Counted from the first letter of the stretch, positions 22,622 through 31,002 are shown. The stretch: 33,532 bases of DNA from Hydrogenophaga sp. 2FB (GCF_005503365.1 NZ_SCML01000068.1:1-33532); one strand, 5' to 3'. Numbers and translations: made by a program. The notes: a model not told the origin generated them from the letters alone.

Positions 22622-23656
22622 TCAGTCCACTTTGTCCGCGGCGCTGGTGAACGAATCGGCAAAGAAAGCTTCATCGGGCAAACCGGCCTTCGCCACGTAA
22701 TCGCGGTGCGCCGATTCGACCACGATGGGCGCGCCGCAGGCATACACCTCATGGCCCGAGAGATCGGGGAAGTCCTGCAGCACGGCCTGGTGCACGAAGC
22801 CGGTGCGGCCGCTCCACGCGTCCTCGGGCAGCGCGTCGGACACCACCGGCACGTAGCGCAGGTTCGGCATCTCGGCCACGCGCGCTTCCAGCCAGGCGTT
22901 CTGGTACAGGTCGGCCGGGCGGCGGCCTCCCCAGTACACCGTGGTGGGGCGGGTGATGCCCTTGTGCTGCATGTGCTCGATCACCGCCTTGATCGGCGCG
23001 AAACCGGTGCCCGAGGCCAGCAGCACGATCGGCTTGTCGCTGTCTTCGCGCAGGAAGAAGCTGCCGTACGGGCCTTCGATGCGCAGGATGTCTTTTTCCT
23101 TCATCGCGCTGAACACGTGGTCGGTGAACTTGCCGCCCGGCATGTGGCGCAGGTGCAGCTCCAGGCCCGGTTGCACGGTCTGCGTGTGGGGCGCGTTGGC
23201 CATGGAATAGCTGCGGCGGTCGCCGTCGCGCAGCAGGAACTCCACGTACTGGCCGGCGTGGTACTGGAAGGCGTCACTCGCGGGCAGTTGCAGGCGCAGC
23301 ACGATCACGTCGTGCGAGGCGCGTTCCAGCGCGTTCACGCGCACGGGCATCTTCTTGATCGGGAACGCGCCGGCTTCGGTCACCTGGCGCGATTCGAGCA
23401 CCACATCGCTGTGGGCCACGCCGCAGCAGGTCAGCACATAGCCGGCGGCTTCTTCGTCGGCACTCAGCGCCTTGGGCTGGTGGTGGCTGTGCGTGACGCT
23501 GCCCGACACCAGTTTGCATTTGCAGGAACCGCAGGCCCCGTCCTTGCAGCCATAGGGCAATCCGATGCCCTGGCGGATGCCCGCGGCGAGCATGGCCTCA
23601 TCGGGCTCGGCGGTGAAGGTGCGCCCACTGGGCTCGACGGTGATCGTGAATGTCAT
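22622..23656 (-). CDS. Ferredoxin-fused FAD/NAD(P)H reductase (glucoseen-reductase type)
   Basis: The 344-residue protein begins with a plant-type [2Fe-2S] domain: Cys37, Cys42 and Cys45 in GCKDGACGSCKC, then Cys77 (or 78). An FAD domain with RRSYSMANAP and an NAD(P) domain with VLLASGTGFAPIKA follow. The arrangement matches CDP-6-deoxy-delta-3,4-glucoseen reductase, phenol hydroxylase reductase and similar electron-transfer proteins. No CDP-sugar genes are nearby, so the specific name is not safe. It probably passes electrons from NAD(P)H to an unidentified oxygenase or reductase. It is divergent from the SDR-like gene across 81 bases. Confidence 0.9.
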   Translation of the reverse strand: MTFTITVEPSGRTFTAEPDEAMLAAGIRQGIGLPYGCKDGACGSCKCKLVSGSVTHSHHQPKALSADEEAAGYVLTCCGVAHSDVVLESRQVTEAGAFPIKKMPVRVNALERASHDVIVLRLQLPASDAFQYHAGQYVEFLLRDGDRRSYSMANAPHTQTVQPGLELHLRHMPGGKFTDHVFSAMKEKDILRIEGPYGSFFLREDSDKPIVLLASGTGFAPIKAVIEHMQHKGITRPTTVYWGGRRPADLYQNAWLEARVAEMPNLRYVPVVSDALPEDAWSGRTGFVHQAVLQDFPDLSGHEVYACGAPIVVESAHRDYVAKAGLPDEAFFADSFTSAADKVD

Positions 23657-23737
23657 ACTGGCACGTTGAAAAATGGAAAGGCCGGCAGCGCACGGGCGCT
23701 CACAGCAACCGGCCATTGTCTCAAATTCGGATTTCGC

Positions 23738-24655
23738 ATGAGCCTTCTCGGCGCTTTGCCCGCACGCTTCCGGCGTGAACGGGTCCTGATCGTGGGTTGT
23801 GGTGATGTCGGCCAGCGCGCCGCACAGGCCCTGGGTGGTGGCGGGCGCGTGCGTCTGCTGGCGCTCACCTCCAGCCCCGCGCGGGCCCCCGCGTTGCGCG
23901 CACAAGGCATCACCCCGCTGCAGGGCGACCTGGACGACGCGCGCAGCCTGCGCCGCCTCGCCGGCCTGGCCACGCGCGTGCTGCACCTGGCGCCGCCGCC
24001 GTCTGGCGAGCAGACCGACTGGCGGCTCGATCCGCGCACCCGCACGCTGACCCAGGCGCTGCGGCAACGGTCGCTGCCCGCGGTGGTGGTGTATGGCTCC
24101 ACCAGCGGTGTGTATGGCGACCGCCAGGGACGCTGGACCAGCGAGGCCACACCGGTGCAGCCGATCACGCCGCGCGCCTGGCGCCGGGTGGATGCCGAGG
24201 CGGCGCTGCACTGGTTCGGCCGCGCCAGCGGCGTGCGCACCACGGCCTTGCGCATCCCGGGCATCTATGCGCCCGACCGCGACGGCGGGACACCACGCAA
24301 CCGCCTGGAACGCGGCACGCCGGTGCTGCGCGCCGAGGACGACGTGTACACCAACCACATCCACGCCGACGACCTGGCCCGCGCCTGCGTGCTCGCGCTC
24401 TGGCGTGGCCGCCCACAGCGCAACGTGAACGTGGTGGACGACACCGAACTCAAGATGGGCGACTACTTCGATCTCGCGGCCGATCTGTACGGCCTGCCCC
24501 GGCCGCCGCGCGTGGCGCGCGATGCGGCGGGCGACCAGTTGCCGCTGGTGCTGCTGAGCTTCATGAGCGAGTCGCGGCGGCTGTCGAATGAACGCATGAA
24601 GCGCGAACTCGGCCTGCGCTTGCGCTACCCCACGGTGGCGGAAGGCTTGGCCTGA
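23738..24655 (+). CDS. NAD(P)-binding SDR/epimerase-like protein
   Basis: The 305-residue product has a Rossmann motif VLIVGCGDVGQRAA (Gly20, Gly22, Gly25). The sequence VVVYGSTSGVYGD carries a serine/tyrosine region typical of extended SDR proteins, although the usual YxxxK is not clear; the later stretch reads RRVDAEAALHWF. It resembles YeeZ-type nucleoside-diphosphate-sugar epimerase homologues of unknown substrate. The N-terminus lacks a signal peptide. It is divergent from the flavoprotein gene and ends just before a hairpin terminator and tRNA-Leu. The fold is secure; the activity is not. Confidence 0.83.
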   Translation: MSLLGALPARFRRERVLIVGCGDVGQRAAQALGGGGRVRLLALTSSPARAPALRAQGITPLQGDLDDARSLRRLAGLATRVLHLAPPPSGEQTDWRLDPRTRTLTQALRQRSLPAVVVYGSTSGVYGDRQGRWTSEATPVQPITPRAWRRVDAEAALHWFGRASGVRTTALRIPGIYAPDRDGGTPRNRLERGTPVLRAEDDVYTNHIHADDLARACVLALWRGRPQRNVNVVDDTELKMGDYFDLAADLYGLPRPPRVARDAAGDQLPLVLLSFMSESRRLSNERMKRELGLRLRYPTVAEGLA

Positions 24656-24668
24656 ACCGAGCGGGCAA

Positions 24669-24705
24669 CAAAAAAGCCGTGCGGCTTACCTGCACGGCTT
24701 TATAT
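24669..24705. terminator. Hairpin terminator between the SDR-like gene and tRNA-Leu
   Basis: AAGCCGTGC (24674-24682) and GCACGGCTT (24692-24700) pair around a nine-base loop. An A-run precedes and TTTATAT follows. It can end the SDR-like transcript and, on the minus strand, the tRNA transcript. Confidence 0.8.
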
Positions 24706-24706
24706 G

Positions 24707-24791
24707 TGGTGCCCGGGGTCGGAATCGAACCGACACTCCTTTCGGAACCGGATTTTGAGTCCGGCGCGTCTACCAATTTCACCACCCGGGC
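24707..24791 (-). tRNA. tRNA-Leu (anticodon CAA)
   Basis: The minus strand folds as a class II tRNA of 85 bases. The acceptor stem GCCCGGG pairs with CCCGGGC, followed by discriminator A and an encoded CCA. The anticodon stem CCGGA/TCCGG encloses CTCAAAA with anticodon CAA, reading UUG. A long variable arm (TTCC-GAAA-GGA) and T arm with TTCGATT are present. Anticodon CAA with the extra arm makes this leucine. TrmL, encoded in this window, modifies the wobble base of this tRNA in E. coli. Confidence 0.95.
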
Positions 24792-24810
24792 ATATCGGAA
24801 GGGGATCGAA

Positions 24811-24816
24811 ATTATG
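24811..24816 (-). promoter_or_regulatory. Possible -10 of tRNA-Leu
   Basis: CATAAT on the minus strand lies 19 bases before the mature tRNA 5' end, a good distance for a short processed leader. The -35 region would fall in the first codons of cysM and is poor (ATATTT). Confidence 0.35.
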
Positions 24817-24829
24817 GCACAGTGACGGA

Positions 24830-25732
24830 ATGAAATATCCGACGATTGAAGACGCCATTGGCAACACGCCGCTGGTGGCGCTGCAGCGCATCGGCGCGGC
24901 AGACAACACACAGCGCGGCAACGTGATCCTGGGCAAGCTGGAGGGCAACAACCCCGCGGGCTCGGTGAAGGATCGGCCCGCCGTGTCCATGATCCGCCGG
25001 GCCGAAGAGCGCGGCGACATCAAGCCGGGCGACACGCTGATCGAAGCCACTTCGGGCAACACCGGCATCGCGCTGGCGATGGCTGCGGCGATCAAGGGTT
25101 ACCGCATGGTCCTGATCATGCCGGAGGACCTGTCCATTGAGCGCGCGCAGACCATGAAGGCCTTTGGCGCCGAGCTCATCCTCACGTCCAAGAGCGGCGG
25201 CATGGAGTCGGCGCGCGACCTGGCCGAGAAGATGCAGGCCGAGGGCAAGGGCCGCGTGCTCGACCAGTTCGCCAACGCCGACAACCCGCGCGTGCACTAC
25301 GAAACCACCGGCCCGGAGCTCTGGGAGCAGACGGGCGGGCGCATCACCCATTTCGTGAGCGCCATGGGCACCACCGGCACCATCACTGGCGTGTCGCGTT
25401 TCCTCAAGGAAAAGAACCCGGCCATCCGCATCATTGGCGCGCAGCCCAGCGAGGGTTCGCGCATCCCGGGCATCCGCAAGTGGCCCACCGAATACCTGCC
25501 CAAGATCTACGACCCGAGCACGGTGGACGAACTGGTGTACGTGAGTCAGGGCGACGCCGAAGCCATGTGCCGCCAACTGGCGCGCGAAGAGGGCATCTTC
25601 GGCGGCATCTCGGCGGCGGGTGCCTGCTGGGTCGCGCAGCAGCTGGCCCGCACGGTGGAGAACGCCACCATCGTCTTCGTCGTGTGCGACCGGGGCGACC
25701 GTTACCTCTCCACCGGCGTGTTCCCCGCTTGA
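24830..25732 (+). CDS. cysM: Cysteine synthase B
   Basis: The 300-residue protein is a fold-type II PLP enzyme. Lys47 in NNPAGSVKDRPA is the PLP lysine and EATSGNTGIALAM is the phosphate/substrate loop. GTTGTITGVSRFLK and GIFGGISAAGA complete the site. CysM makes cysteine from O-acetylserine and sulfide, or S-sulfocysteine from thiosulfate. The shorter length and the NPAGSVKDR motif favour CysM over CysK. The ATG at 24830 follows the divergent tRNA. The next gene begins 17 bases after the stop. Confidence 0.93.
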   Translation: MKYPTIEDAIGNTPLVALQRIGAADNTQRGNVILGKLEGNNPAGSVKDRPAVSMIRRAEERGDIKPGDTLIEATSGNTGIALAMAAAIKGYRMVLIMPEDLSIERAQTMKAFGAELILTSKSGGMESARDLAEKMQAEGKGRVLDQFANADNPRVHYETTGPELWEQTGGRITHFVSAMGTTGTITGVSRFLKEKNPAIRIIGAQPSEGSRIPGIRKWPTEYLPKIYDPSTVDELVYVSQGDAEAMCRQLAREEGIFGGISAAGACWVAQQLARTVENATIVFVVCDRGDRYLSTGVFPA

Positions 25733-25749
25733 CCGGCGGTGGTTTGAAC

Positions 25750-26277
25750 ATGAGCACCGAGTTTCGGTTCTGCCCCCAGTGTGCGACACCGCTGGCCTTG
25801 ATTGGGCAGCAGGAGGACAGCGGCTTCGTCGAGCGCCTGCGCTGCCCGGCTTGCGGCTACACGCACTGGAACAACCCCACGCCCGTGCTCGGTGCGATCG
25901 TGGAGCTCGAAGGCCACATCCTGCTGGCGCGCAACGCGGCATGGCCCGGCAAGATGTATGGCCTCATCACCGGCTTCATGGAAGCGGGCGAGACGCCCGA
26001 GGAAGGCATTCGGCGCGAGATCGCCGAAGAAACCTCGTTGTCCGTGGACGCTCTCTCGCTCGTCGCCGTGCACGATTTCCAGCGCATGAACCAGGTCATC
26101 ATCACCTACCATGCCCGCGCGCATGGCGAAGTGCGGCTCTCGCCCGAACTGGTGGACTACAAGCTGATGAAGCCCGAAGAGGTGCTGTGTTGGCGTGCCG
26201 GTACCGGCCTGGCGCTGGCGCAATGGCTGCGCCAGCAAGGGCATGAACCCGTTTTCCGTGAAGATATCGCCCGCTAG
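25750..26277 (+). CDS. Zinc-ribbon NUDIX hydrolase
   Basis: The 175-residue product has an N-terminal zinc ribbon (Cys8, Cys11, Cys32, Cys35) and then a NUDIX domain. The NUDIX box GFMEAGETPEEGIRREIAEE keeps the metal-binding glutamates, but the final glycine of the consensus EExGU is serine (EETSL). Zinc-ribbon NUDIX proteins relate to NADH pyrophosphatase (NudC), but this one is shorter and lacks the first NudC domain. It probably hydrolyses a nucleotide-linked diphosphate; the substrate is unknown. It is likely co-transcribed with cysM. Confidence 0.88.
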   Translation: MSTEFRFCPQCATPLALIGQQEDSGFVERLRCPACGYTHWNNPTPVLGAIVELEGHILLARNAAWPGKMYGLITGFMEAGETPEEGIRREIAEETSLSVDALSLVAVHDFQRMNQVIITYHARAHGEVRLSPELVDYKLMKPEEVLCWRAGTGLALAQWLRQQGHEPVFREDIAR

Positions 26278-26340
26278 ACCGATCGAGCGTTTGCGCACCG
26301 TGCGGCTTAAAATCACACATTTCCTGACATCCCCCCTCCC

Positions 26341-26568
26341 ATGACTGCTGACAAAGAACTCGATGCCCGCGGCCTGAATTGCCCATTGCCGATCCTCAAG
26401 GCGAAGAAGGCCCTGGCCGACATGCTCAGCGGCCAGACGCTGAAAGTGATTTCGACCGACGCCGGCTCCGTGCGCGACTTCCAGGCCTTTGCCAAGCAGA
26501 CGGGCAATGTGCTGGTGCAGCAGGAAACCGTGGGTGGCGACCACATCAGCCTGCTCAAGCGCCGCTGA
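26341..26568 (+). CDS. TusA-family sulfur carrier
   Basis: The 75-residue single-domain protein carries the TusA/SirA motif GLNCPLPILKAKKAL with active Cys14 in CPLP. TusA proteins take persulfide sulfur from a cysteine desulfurase for tRNA 2-thiolation and other sulfur transfers. The start at ATG 26341 has no purine-rich ribosome site; the preceding bases are pyrimidine-rich (CCCCCCTCCC). TAAAAT at 26308-26313 is a possible -10 element. The location near cysM may reflect sulfur metabolism. Other members are redox-sensor proteins, so the specific role is not certain. Confidence 0.9.
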   Translation: MTADKELDARGLNCPLPILKAKKALADMLSGQTLKVISTDAGSVRDFQAFAKQTGNVLVQQETVGGDHISLLKRR

Positions 26569-26617
26569 ACACAGGCAGGCGCATTCCGAAACCCACCCAC
26601 TTCGAAGCCCTGCCACC

Positions 26618-27661
26618 ATGGAAGTCCTGCTGCTCGATCCTCTTGTGCCCGAGGCGTTGGCCTGGTTGCAGGAGCGCCATGAGGTGACCTTCCGGCCGGA
26701 GTTGGCCGACGACCCGCTGGAGCTGCGCAAGCACACCTACAAGAGCCGCGCGCTCGTGTTGCCCCCGCATGTGGTGGTGACCGCGGAGTTTCTGGATTTC
26801 GCGCCCAAGCTGGAGATCGTGGCGCGCATGCAGATCTCCAGCGACAACACCGATCTGGACGCCTGCGCACGGCGCCACGTGCGCGTGCTGCAAGCCCGCA
26901 GCGCCACCGTGCGGTCCAACGCCGAATACGTGCTCTATGGCCTGCTGATGCTGTACCGCCGGGGCATGGTCAGCGCGCTGCTGGGGCGCACGATTTCCCA
27001 GGTGCGCATGGGACGCGAGCTCTCGGGCAGCACCGTGGGCCTGCTGGGCCTTGCGCCGGTGGCCCACACCCTGGCGCCGATGTTGCGCAGCCTGGGCGTG
27101 CGCGTGCTGGGTTACGACCCGGCGGTGCACTACGCGGCGGACATCTGGGACAAGCTCAAGGTCGAGCCCGTGACGCTGCAGGAGCTGCTCAGCCATTCCG
27201 ACGCGATCTCGCTCCAGATGGTCTACGCCTCGCGCTACCGGGGCTGGATCAACGAGCGCCTGCTCAACCATTGCAAGCCCGGTCAGCTGTGGGTCGGCGT
27301 GAGCCGCAGTGCCCTGTTCGATGCGGAGGCCTTGGCCCTGGCGCTGTGCGACGGACGCATCGACGCCTGCCTGCTGGACGGCGCCAATCCCAAGTTCGCG
27401 GCCGAAGGCACGCCACTGCACGGCATTCCCAATCTGCACCTCACCCCGCGCCTGGGTTCGCACACGCGCGAAGCCAAGTTGCGCGCGAGCTGGTACATCG
27501 CGCACCGCATTCACGAAACGCTGTCACCGGAAAACGCGCAGGGCGAGCCACGGGTGAGCGATTTTTCGGTGCTCGACACCCCTGAATTTCAGGAGACGAT
27601 GAGCGATCCGCAGGCGGTGTCTCCGTCGCAGTGGAGCTCCATCGCCATGCACAGGAGCTAG
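26618..27661 (+). CDS. Degenerate D-isomer 2-hydroxyacid dehydrogenase-like protein
   Basis: The 347-residue product follows the two-domain fold of 2-hydroxyacid/phosphoglycerate dehydrogenases, but key residues are changed. The NAD loop GxGxxG reads GLAPVA (residues 144-149), keeping only the first glycine. The catalytic histidine of the TPHxG motif is Arg278 (TPRLGSHT), with a new His282 four residues on. The catalytic glutamate region reads LLDGANPKF, with no glutamate. Arg230 in VSRSA is kept. The substrate-domain glycines before DNTDLDA are also lost (RMQISSDN). The frame is long and intact, so the protein may be non-catalytic, or bind a different ligand. It starts 49 bases after the TusA-like gene. 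Confidence 0.8.
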   Translation: MEVLLLDPLVPEALAWLQERHEVTFRPELADDPLELRKHTYKSRALVLPPHVVVTAEFLDFAPKLEIVARMQISSDNTDLDACARRHVRVLQARSATVRSNAEYVLYGLLMLYRRGMVSALLGRTISQVRMGRELSGSTVGLLGLAPVAHTLAPMLRSLGVRVLGYDPAVHYAADIWDKLKVEPVTLQELLSHSDAISLQMVYASRYRGWINERLLNHCKPGQLWVGVSRSALFDAEALALALCDGRIDACLLDGANPKFAAEGTPLHGIPNLHLTPRLGSHTREAKLRASWYIAHRIHETLSPENAQGEPRVSDFSVLDTPEFQETMSDPQAVSPSQWSSIAMHRS

Positions 27662-27663
27662 GA

Positions 27664-27735
27664 AGCACCCCCGCCGCGCTCCGCGCGACCCCCTCAAGGG
27701 GGCGATACCAGCGGCCCGGCAAAGCCGGTTCCGCG
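27664..27735. repeat. Composite stem-loop repeat between convergent genes
   Basis: Three stem-loops follow one another. The first is a short CGCG pairing near 27675-27687. The second is CCCCC-TCAA-GGGGG (27689-27702). The third is GCGG-C-CCGGC-AAA-GCCGG-TT-CCGC (27711-27734). I recall intergenic elements of this kind in Comamonadaceae genomes, but could not check this. It lies between the dehydrogenase-like gene and the end of valS and could act as a transcript end on both strands. The rest of the 27662-27845 interval shows no gene. Confidence 0.6.
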
Positions 27736-27845
27736 ATATCTCTCGATGAGACTCCCCCTCGCGCCGGAGAAGTCGTTGGCGAAGGTTTCCTCACCAGCCT
27801 CTCTGCCCGCACTTGGCAGGCGTTCCGGCGCTCGCGTCTAAACTC

Positions 27846-30746
27846 TTATGCGCCCAGGCGTTGCAGTTGCTCGCGCACTTTGACCAACGTGGCGCTGAAA
27901 TCGGCCACGCGTTTCTTTTCCTGATCGATCACGGCCGGTGGCGCCTTGGCCACGAAGGCTTCGTTGGACAGCTTGCCGTTGGCTTTGGTGATCTCGCCTT
28001 CCAGGCGCGTGGCTTCCTTGCCCAAACGGGTCTTTTCAGCCGCCACGTCGATTTCCATGAACAGGCACAGGCGCGCTTCGCCCACCATCGCCACGGGCGC
28101 GGCCTGCGCGGCGGCGGCCCAGGCGGCCTCGTCGTCGAACACGCGCACTTCGTTCAGCTTGGCCAATGCTTGCAGCACCGGGCCGGCGGCGCGCATGAAG
28201 TCGGTGTCACCCACCACGTACAGCGGCAGCCGCGTGGCCGGTGACACGCTCATTTCACCGCGCAGCGTGCGGCAGGCGTCGACCAGGGACTTGAGCTTGA
28301 CCACGTGGGCGATGGCCGCTTCGTCGATCTTGTTCGGCTGGCTCTCGGGGTAGCGCGCGATGCTCACCGATTCGCCGGACAGGCCGGCCACGGGCGCGAC
28401 CTTCTGCCAGAGTTCTTCGGTGATGAAGGGAATGATCGGGTGTGCCAGACGCAGGATGGCCTCGAGCGTGCGGATCAGCGTGCGCCGCGTGGCGCGCTGT
28501 TGGGCTTCGTCACCGGTCTGGATCTGCACCTTGGCGATCTCCAGGTACCAGTCGCAGAACTCGTTCCAGACGAAGTCGTAGAGCGCGTTGGCCACGTTGT
28601 CCAGGCGGTATTCGGCGAAGCCCTTGGCCACTTCCGCTTCCACCTTCTGCAGCACCGAGCTGATCCAGCGGTCGGCCTGGCTGAAGCGCATGTAGCCGTG
28701 GAACGCACCGCCCGGTTCGCATTCGGCCTTGGTGTGTTCCTTCAGTCCACAGTCGTAGCCCTCGCAATTCATCAACGTGAAGCGCGTGGCGTTCCAGAGC
28801 TTGTTGCAGAAGTTGCGGTAACCCTCGCAGCGCTTGCTGTCGAAGTTGATGCTGCGCCCCAGCGAGGCCAGCGCCGCGAAGGTGAAGCGCAGTGCGTCCG
28901 CGCCGTAGGCGGGAATGCCTTCGGGGAATTCCTTCTCGGTCTGCTTGCGCACCTTGGGCGCGGTCTCGGGCTTGCGCAGGCCGGTGGTGCGTTTTTCCAG
29001 CAGCGGCGGGAGTGCGATGCCGTCGATCAAGTCCACCGGGTCGAGCACGTTGCCTTCGCTCTTGCTCATCTTGTGGCCTTGCGCGTCGCGCACCAGGCCG
29101 TGGATGTAGACGTGCCTGAACGGCACGCGGCCGGTGAAGTGGCTCGTCAGCATGATCATCCTGGCCACCCAGAAGAAGATGATGTCGTAGCCCGTCACCA
29201 GCACGGTGCTGGGCAGGTAGAGGTTGTAGTCGTCGGTGGCGTTGTCGGTCTGGTTCGGCCAGCCCATGGTGCTGAAGGGCACCAGGGCCGAGGAGTACCA
29301 GGTGTCGAGCACGTCGGGGTCGCGCGTGAGCGTTTTGCCCGGTGCCTTGGCCTGCGCCTCGGCCTCGTTGCGCGCCACGATCACGTTGCCGTCTTCGTCG
29401 TACCAGGCCGGGATCTGGTGGCCCCACCAGAGCTGGCGCGAGATGCACCAGTCCTGGATGTTGTTCATCCACTGGTTGTAGGTGTTGACCCAGTTCTCCG
29501 GCACGAAGCTGACCTCGCCCGAGGCCACCGCGTCGATGGCCTTCTGCGCAATCGACTTGCCCGTGGGATCGGACTCGCTCACCTTGGACATGGCGACGAA
29601 CCACTGGTCCGTCAGCATGGGCTCGATCACCTGCCCGGTGCGCGCGCAACGCGGCACCATGAGCTTGTGCTTCTTGGTTTCCACCAGCAGGCCGGCGGCT
29701 TCGAGGTCGGCCACCACGGCCTTGCGCGCCACGAACCGGTCCATGCCCTGGTACTTCGCGGGCGCGTTCTCGTTGATGACCGCATCCAGCGTGAGCACGC
29801 CGATGATGGGCAGGTTGTGGCGCTGGCCGACCGCATAGTCGTTGTTGTCGTGCGCGGGCGTGACCTTCACCACGCCGGTGCCGAATTCGCGGTCCACGTA
29901 GTCGTCAGCGATCACCGGGATATCGCGGTCGCACAGCGGCAGGCGCACGGTTTTGCCGATGAGCGCGGTGTAGCGCTCGTCTTCCGGGTGCACCATGACC
30001 GCCACGTCGCCCAGCATGGTCTCGGGGCGGGTGGTGGCCACGGTGAGCGAGCCGCTGCCATCGCTCAAGGGGTAGGCGATGTGCCAGAGGAAACCGTCCT
30101 CCTCTTCGCTTTCCACTTCCAGGTCGGACACGGCGGACTTGAGCACCGGGTCCCAGTTGACGAGGCGCTTGCCGCGGTAGATCAGGCCCTGCTCGTACAG
30201 GCGCACGAAGGTTTCGGTGACGATGGGTGAGAGCTTGTCGTCCATCGTGAAGTACTCGCGGCTCCAGTCCACGCTGTCGCCCATGCGGCGCATCTGCGTG
30301 GTGATGGTGTTGCCGCTCTGTTCCTTCCACTCCCAGACCTTGGCCACGAAGTTCTTGCGCGCTTCGGCGGGCGTGGGGCCCATGTCGTGCCGGCTGATGC
30401 CCTGGCCTTGCAACTGGCGCTCCACCACGATCTGCGTGGCGATGCCGGCGTGGTCGGTGCCGGGCACCCAGAGCGTGTTCGCGCCGGCCATGCGGTGGTA
30501 GCGCGTGAGGCTGTCCATGATGGTCTGGTTGAACGCGTGGCCCATGTGCAGCGTGCCGGTCACGTTGGGTGGCGGTAGCTGGATGGCGAAGGCCGGTGCA
30601 TCCGCCTTGGGGGCGCCGGTGCCGCGATAGCCCGCTACGCCGTAGCCGCGCTGTTCCCACTCGGGGCCCCAGCGGGCTTCGAGCGGGGCGGGTTCGAACG
30701 ATTTGGCCAGGGATTGCAGGCCAGGCTGGTTCAGGGTGTCGGTCAT
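27846..30746 (-). CDS. valS: Valyl-tRNA synthetase
   Basis: The 966-residue class I synthetase has PPPNVTGTLHMGHAF (HMGH at 67-70) and KMSKS at 559-563. Between them lies the CP1 editing domain, which hydrolyses mischarged Thr-tRNA. The anticodon-binding domain and a C-terminal coiled coil (about residues 895-966, KTRLGKEATRLEGEI) complete it. It attaches valine to tRNA-Val. The frame is open upstream, but the ATG at 30746 gives the standard N-terminus. No strong ribosome site precedes it. A hairpin with a broken T-run ends 16 bases before the start codon. Confidence 0.97.
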   Translation of the reverse strand: MTDTLNQPGLQSLAKSFEPAPLEARWGPEWEQRGYGVAGYRGTGAPKADAPAFAIQLPPPNVTGTLHMGHAFNQTIMDSLTRYHRMAGANTLWVPGTDHAGIATQIVVERQLQGQGISRHDMGPTPAEARKNFVAKVWEWKEQSGNTITTQMRRMGDSVDWSREYFTMDDKLSPIVTETFVRLYEQGLIYRGKRLVNWDPVLKSAVSDLEVESEEEDGFLWHIAYPLSDGSGSLTVATTRPETMLGDVAVMVHPEDERYTALIGKTVRLPLCDRDIPVIADDYVDREFGTGVVKVTPAHDNNDYAVGQRHNLPIIGVLTLDAVINENAPAKYQGMDRFVARKAVVADLEAAGLLVETKKHKLMVPRCARTGQVIEPMLTDQWFVAMSKVSESDPTGKSIAQKAIDAVASGEVSFVPENWVNTYNQWMNNIQDWCISRQLWWGHQIPAWYDEDGNVIVARNEAEAQAKAPGKTLTRDPDVLDTWYSSALVPFSTMGWPNQTDNATDDYNLYLPSTVLVTGYDIIFFWVARMIMLTSHFTGRVPFRHVYIHGLVRDAQGHKMSKSEGNVLDPVDLIDGIALPPLLEKRTTGLRKPETAPKVRKQTEKEFPEGIPAYGADALRFTFAALASLGRSINFDSKRCEGYRNFCNKLWNATRFTLMNCEGYDCGLKEHTKAECEPGGAFHGYMRFSQADRWISSVLQKVEAEVAKGFAEYRLDNVANALYDFVWNEFCDWYLEIAKVQIQTGDEAQQRATRRTLIRTLEAILRLAHPIIPFITEELWQKVAPVAGLSGESVSIARYPESQPNKIDEAAIAHVVKLKSLVDACRTLRGEMSVSPATRLPLYVVGDTDFMRAAGPVLQALAKLNEVRVFDDEAAWAAAAQAAPVAMVGEARLCLFMEIDVAAEKTRLGKEATRLEGEITKANGKLSNEAFVAKAPPAVIDQEKKRVADFSATLVKVREQLQRLGA

Positions 30747-30752
30747 GGGCGC

Positions 30753-30787
30753 GCCAAAAGTGAAAACGGCATCCCGCAGGATGCCGT
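30753..30787 (-). terminator. Hairpin with T-run just before valS
   Basis: ACGGCATCC and GGATGCCGT (30766-30787) form a nine-pair stem with a four-base loop. On the minus strand TTTTCACTTTT follows directly. It looks like an intrinsic terminator for the DUF2783 gene. Because it lies just before the valS start it could also serve as an attenuator of valS. No leader peptide rich in valine codons or T-box was seen. Confidence 0.7.
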
Positions 30788-30813
30788 CTGGGAAAGCAGG
30801 GAAGCGCTCGATT

Positions 30814-31002
30814 TTAGCGAGGCAGGCGCTGTGCCGCTGCGATGCACTCCTGAAGCACCTGCGCATCGCCGATCTGGTTGGCCAGCAGCAGGATCAGGCG
30901 CGCGTTGAGCAGTTCGGCGTCTTCGCGGCCGAGGCCCGCGTGTGCGTCGAGCAACTGTTCGTAGAACGCGTCGGCGTCCTGGAAATTCAGGGTGGTGTTC
31001 AT
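30814..31002 (-). CDS. DUF2783 small protein
   Basis: The 62-residue product MNTTLNFQDADAFYEQLL continues with LNARLILLLANQIGD, matching DUF2783. It is helical, soluble and has no catalytic motif. Members accompany FAD-dependent aromatic hydroxylases, as here. The start overlaps the monooxygenase stop (ATGA), so the proteins are likely made in a fixed ratio and may interact. GGAGA precedes the ATG. A terminator-like hairpin lies downstream. Confidence 0.85.
   Translation of the reverse strand: MNTTLNFQDADAFYEQLLDAHAGLGREDAELLNARLILLLANQIGDAQVLQECIAAAQRLPR

Noticed and set aside
22121..23737. The upstream part of the 844-codon plus-strand frame leading into the SDR-like gene
   Set aside because: It lies opposite the Bug and flavoprotein genes. 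Only the part from ATG 23738 carries a Rossmann fold.
26291..26313. TTGCGC and TAAAAT before the TusA-like gene as a full promoter
   Set aside because: The hexamers are only 11 bases apart, too close for sigma-70; only the -10 might be real.
28305..30230. A 641-codon open frame on the plus strand opposite valS
   Set aside because: It is a shadow of valS in GC-rich DNA. Its translation is rich in His, Val, Arg and Gly with no domain signature, and valS itself is certain.
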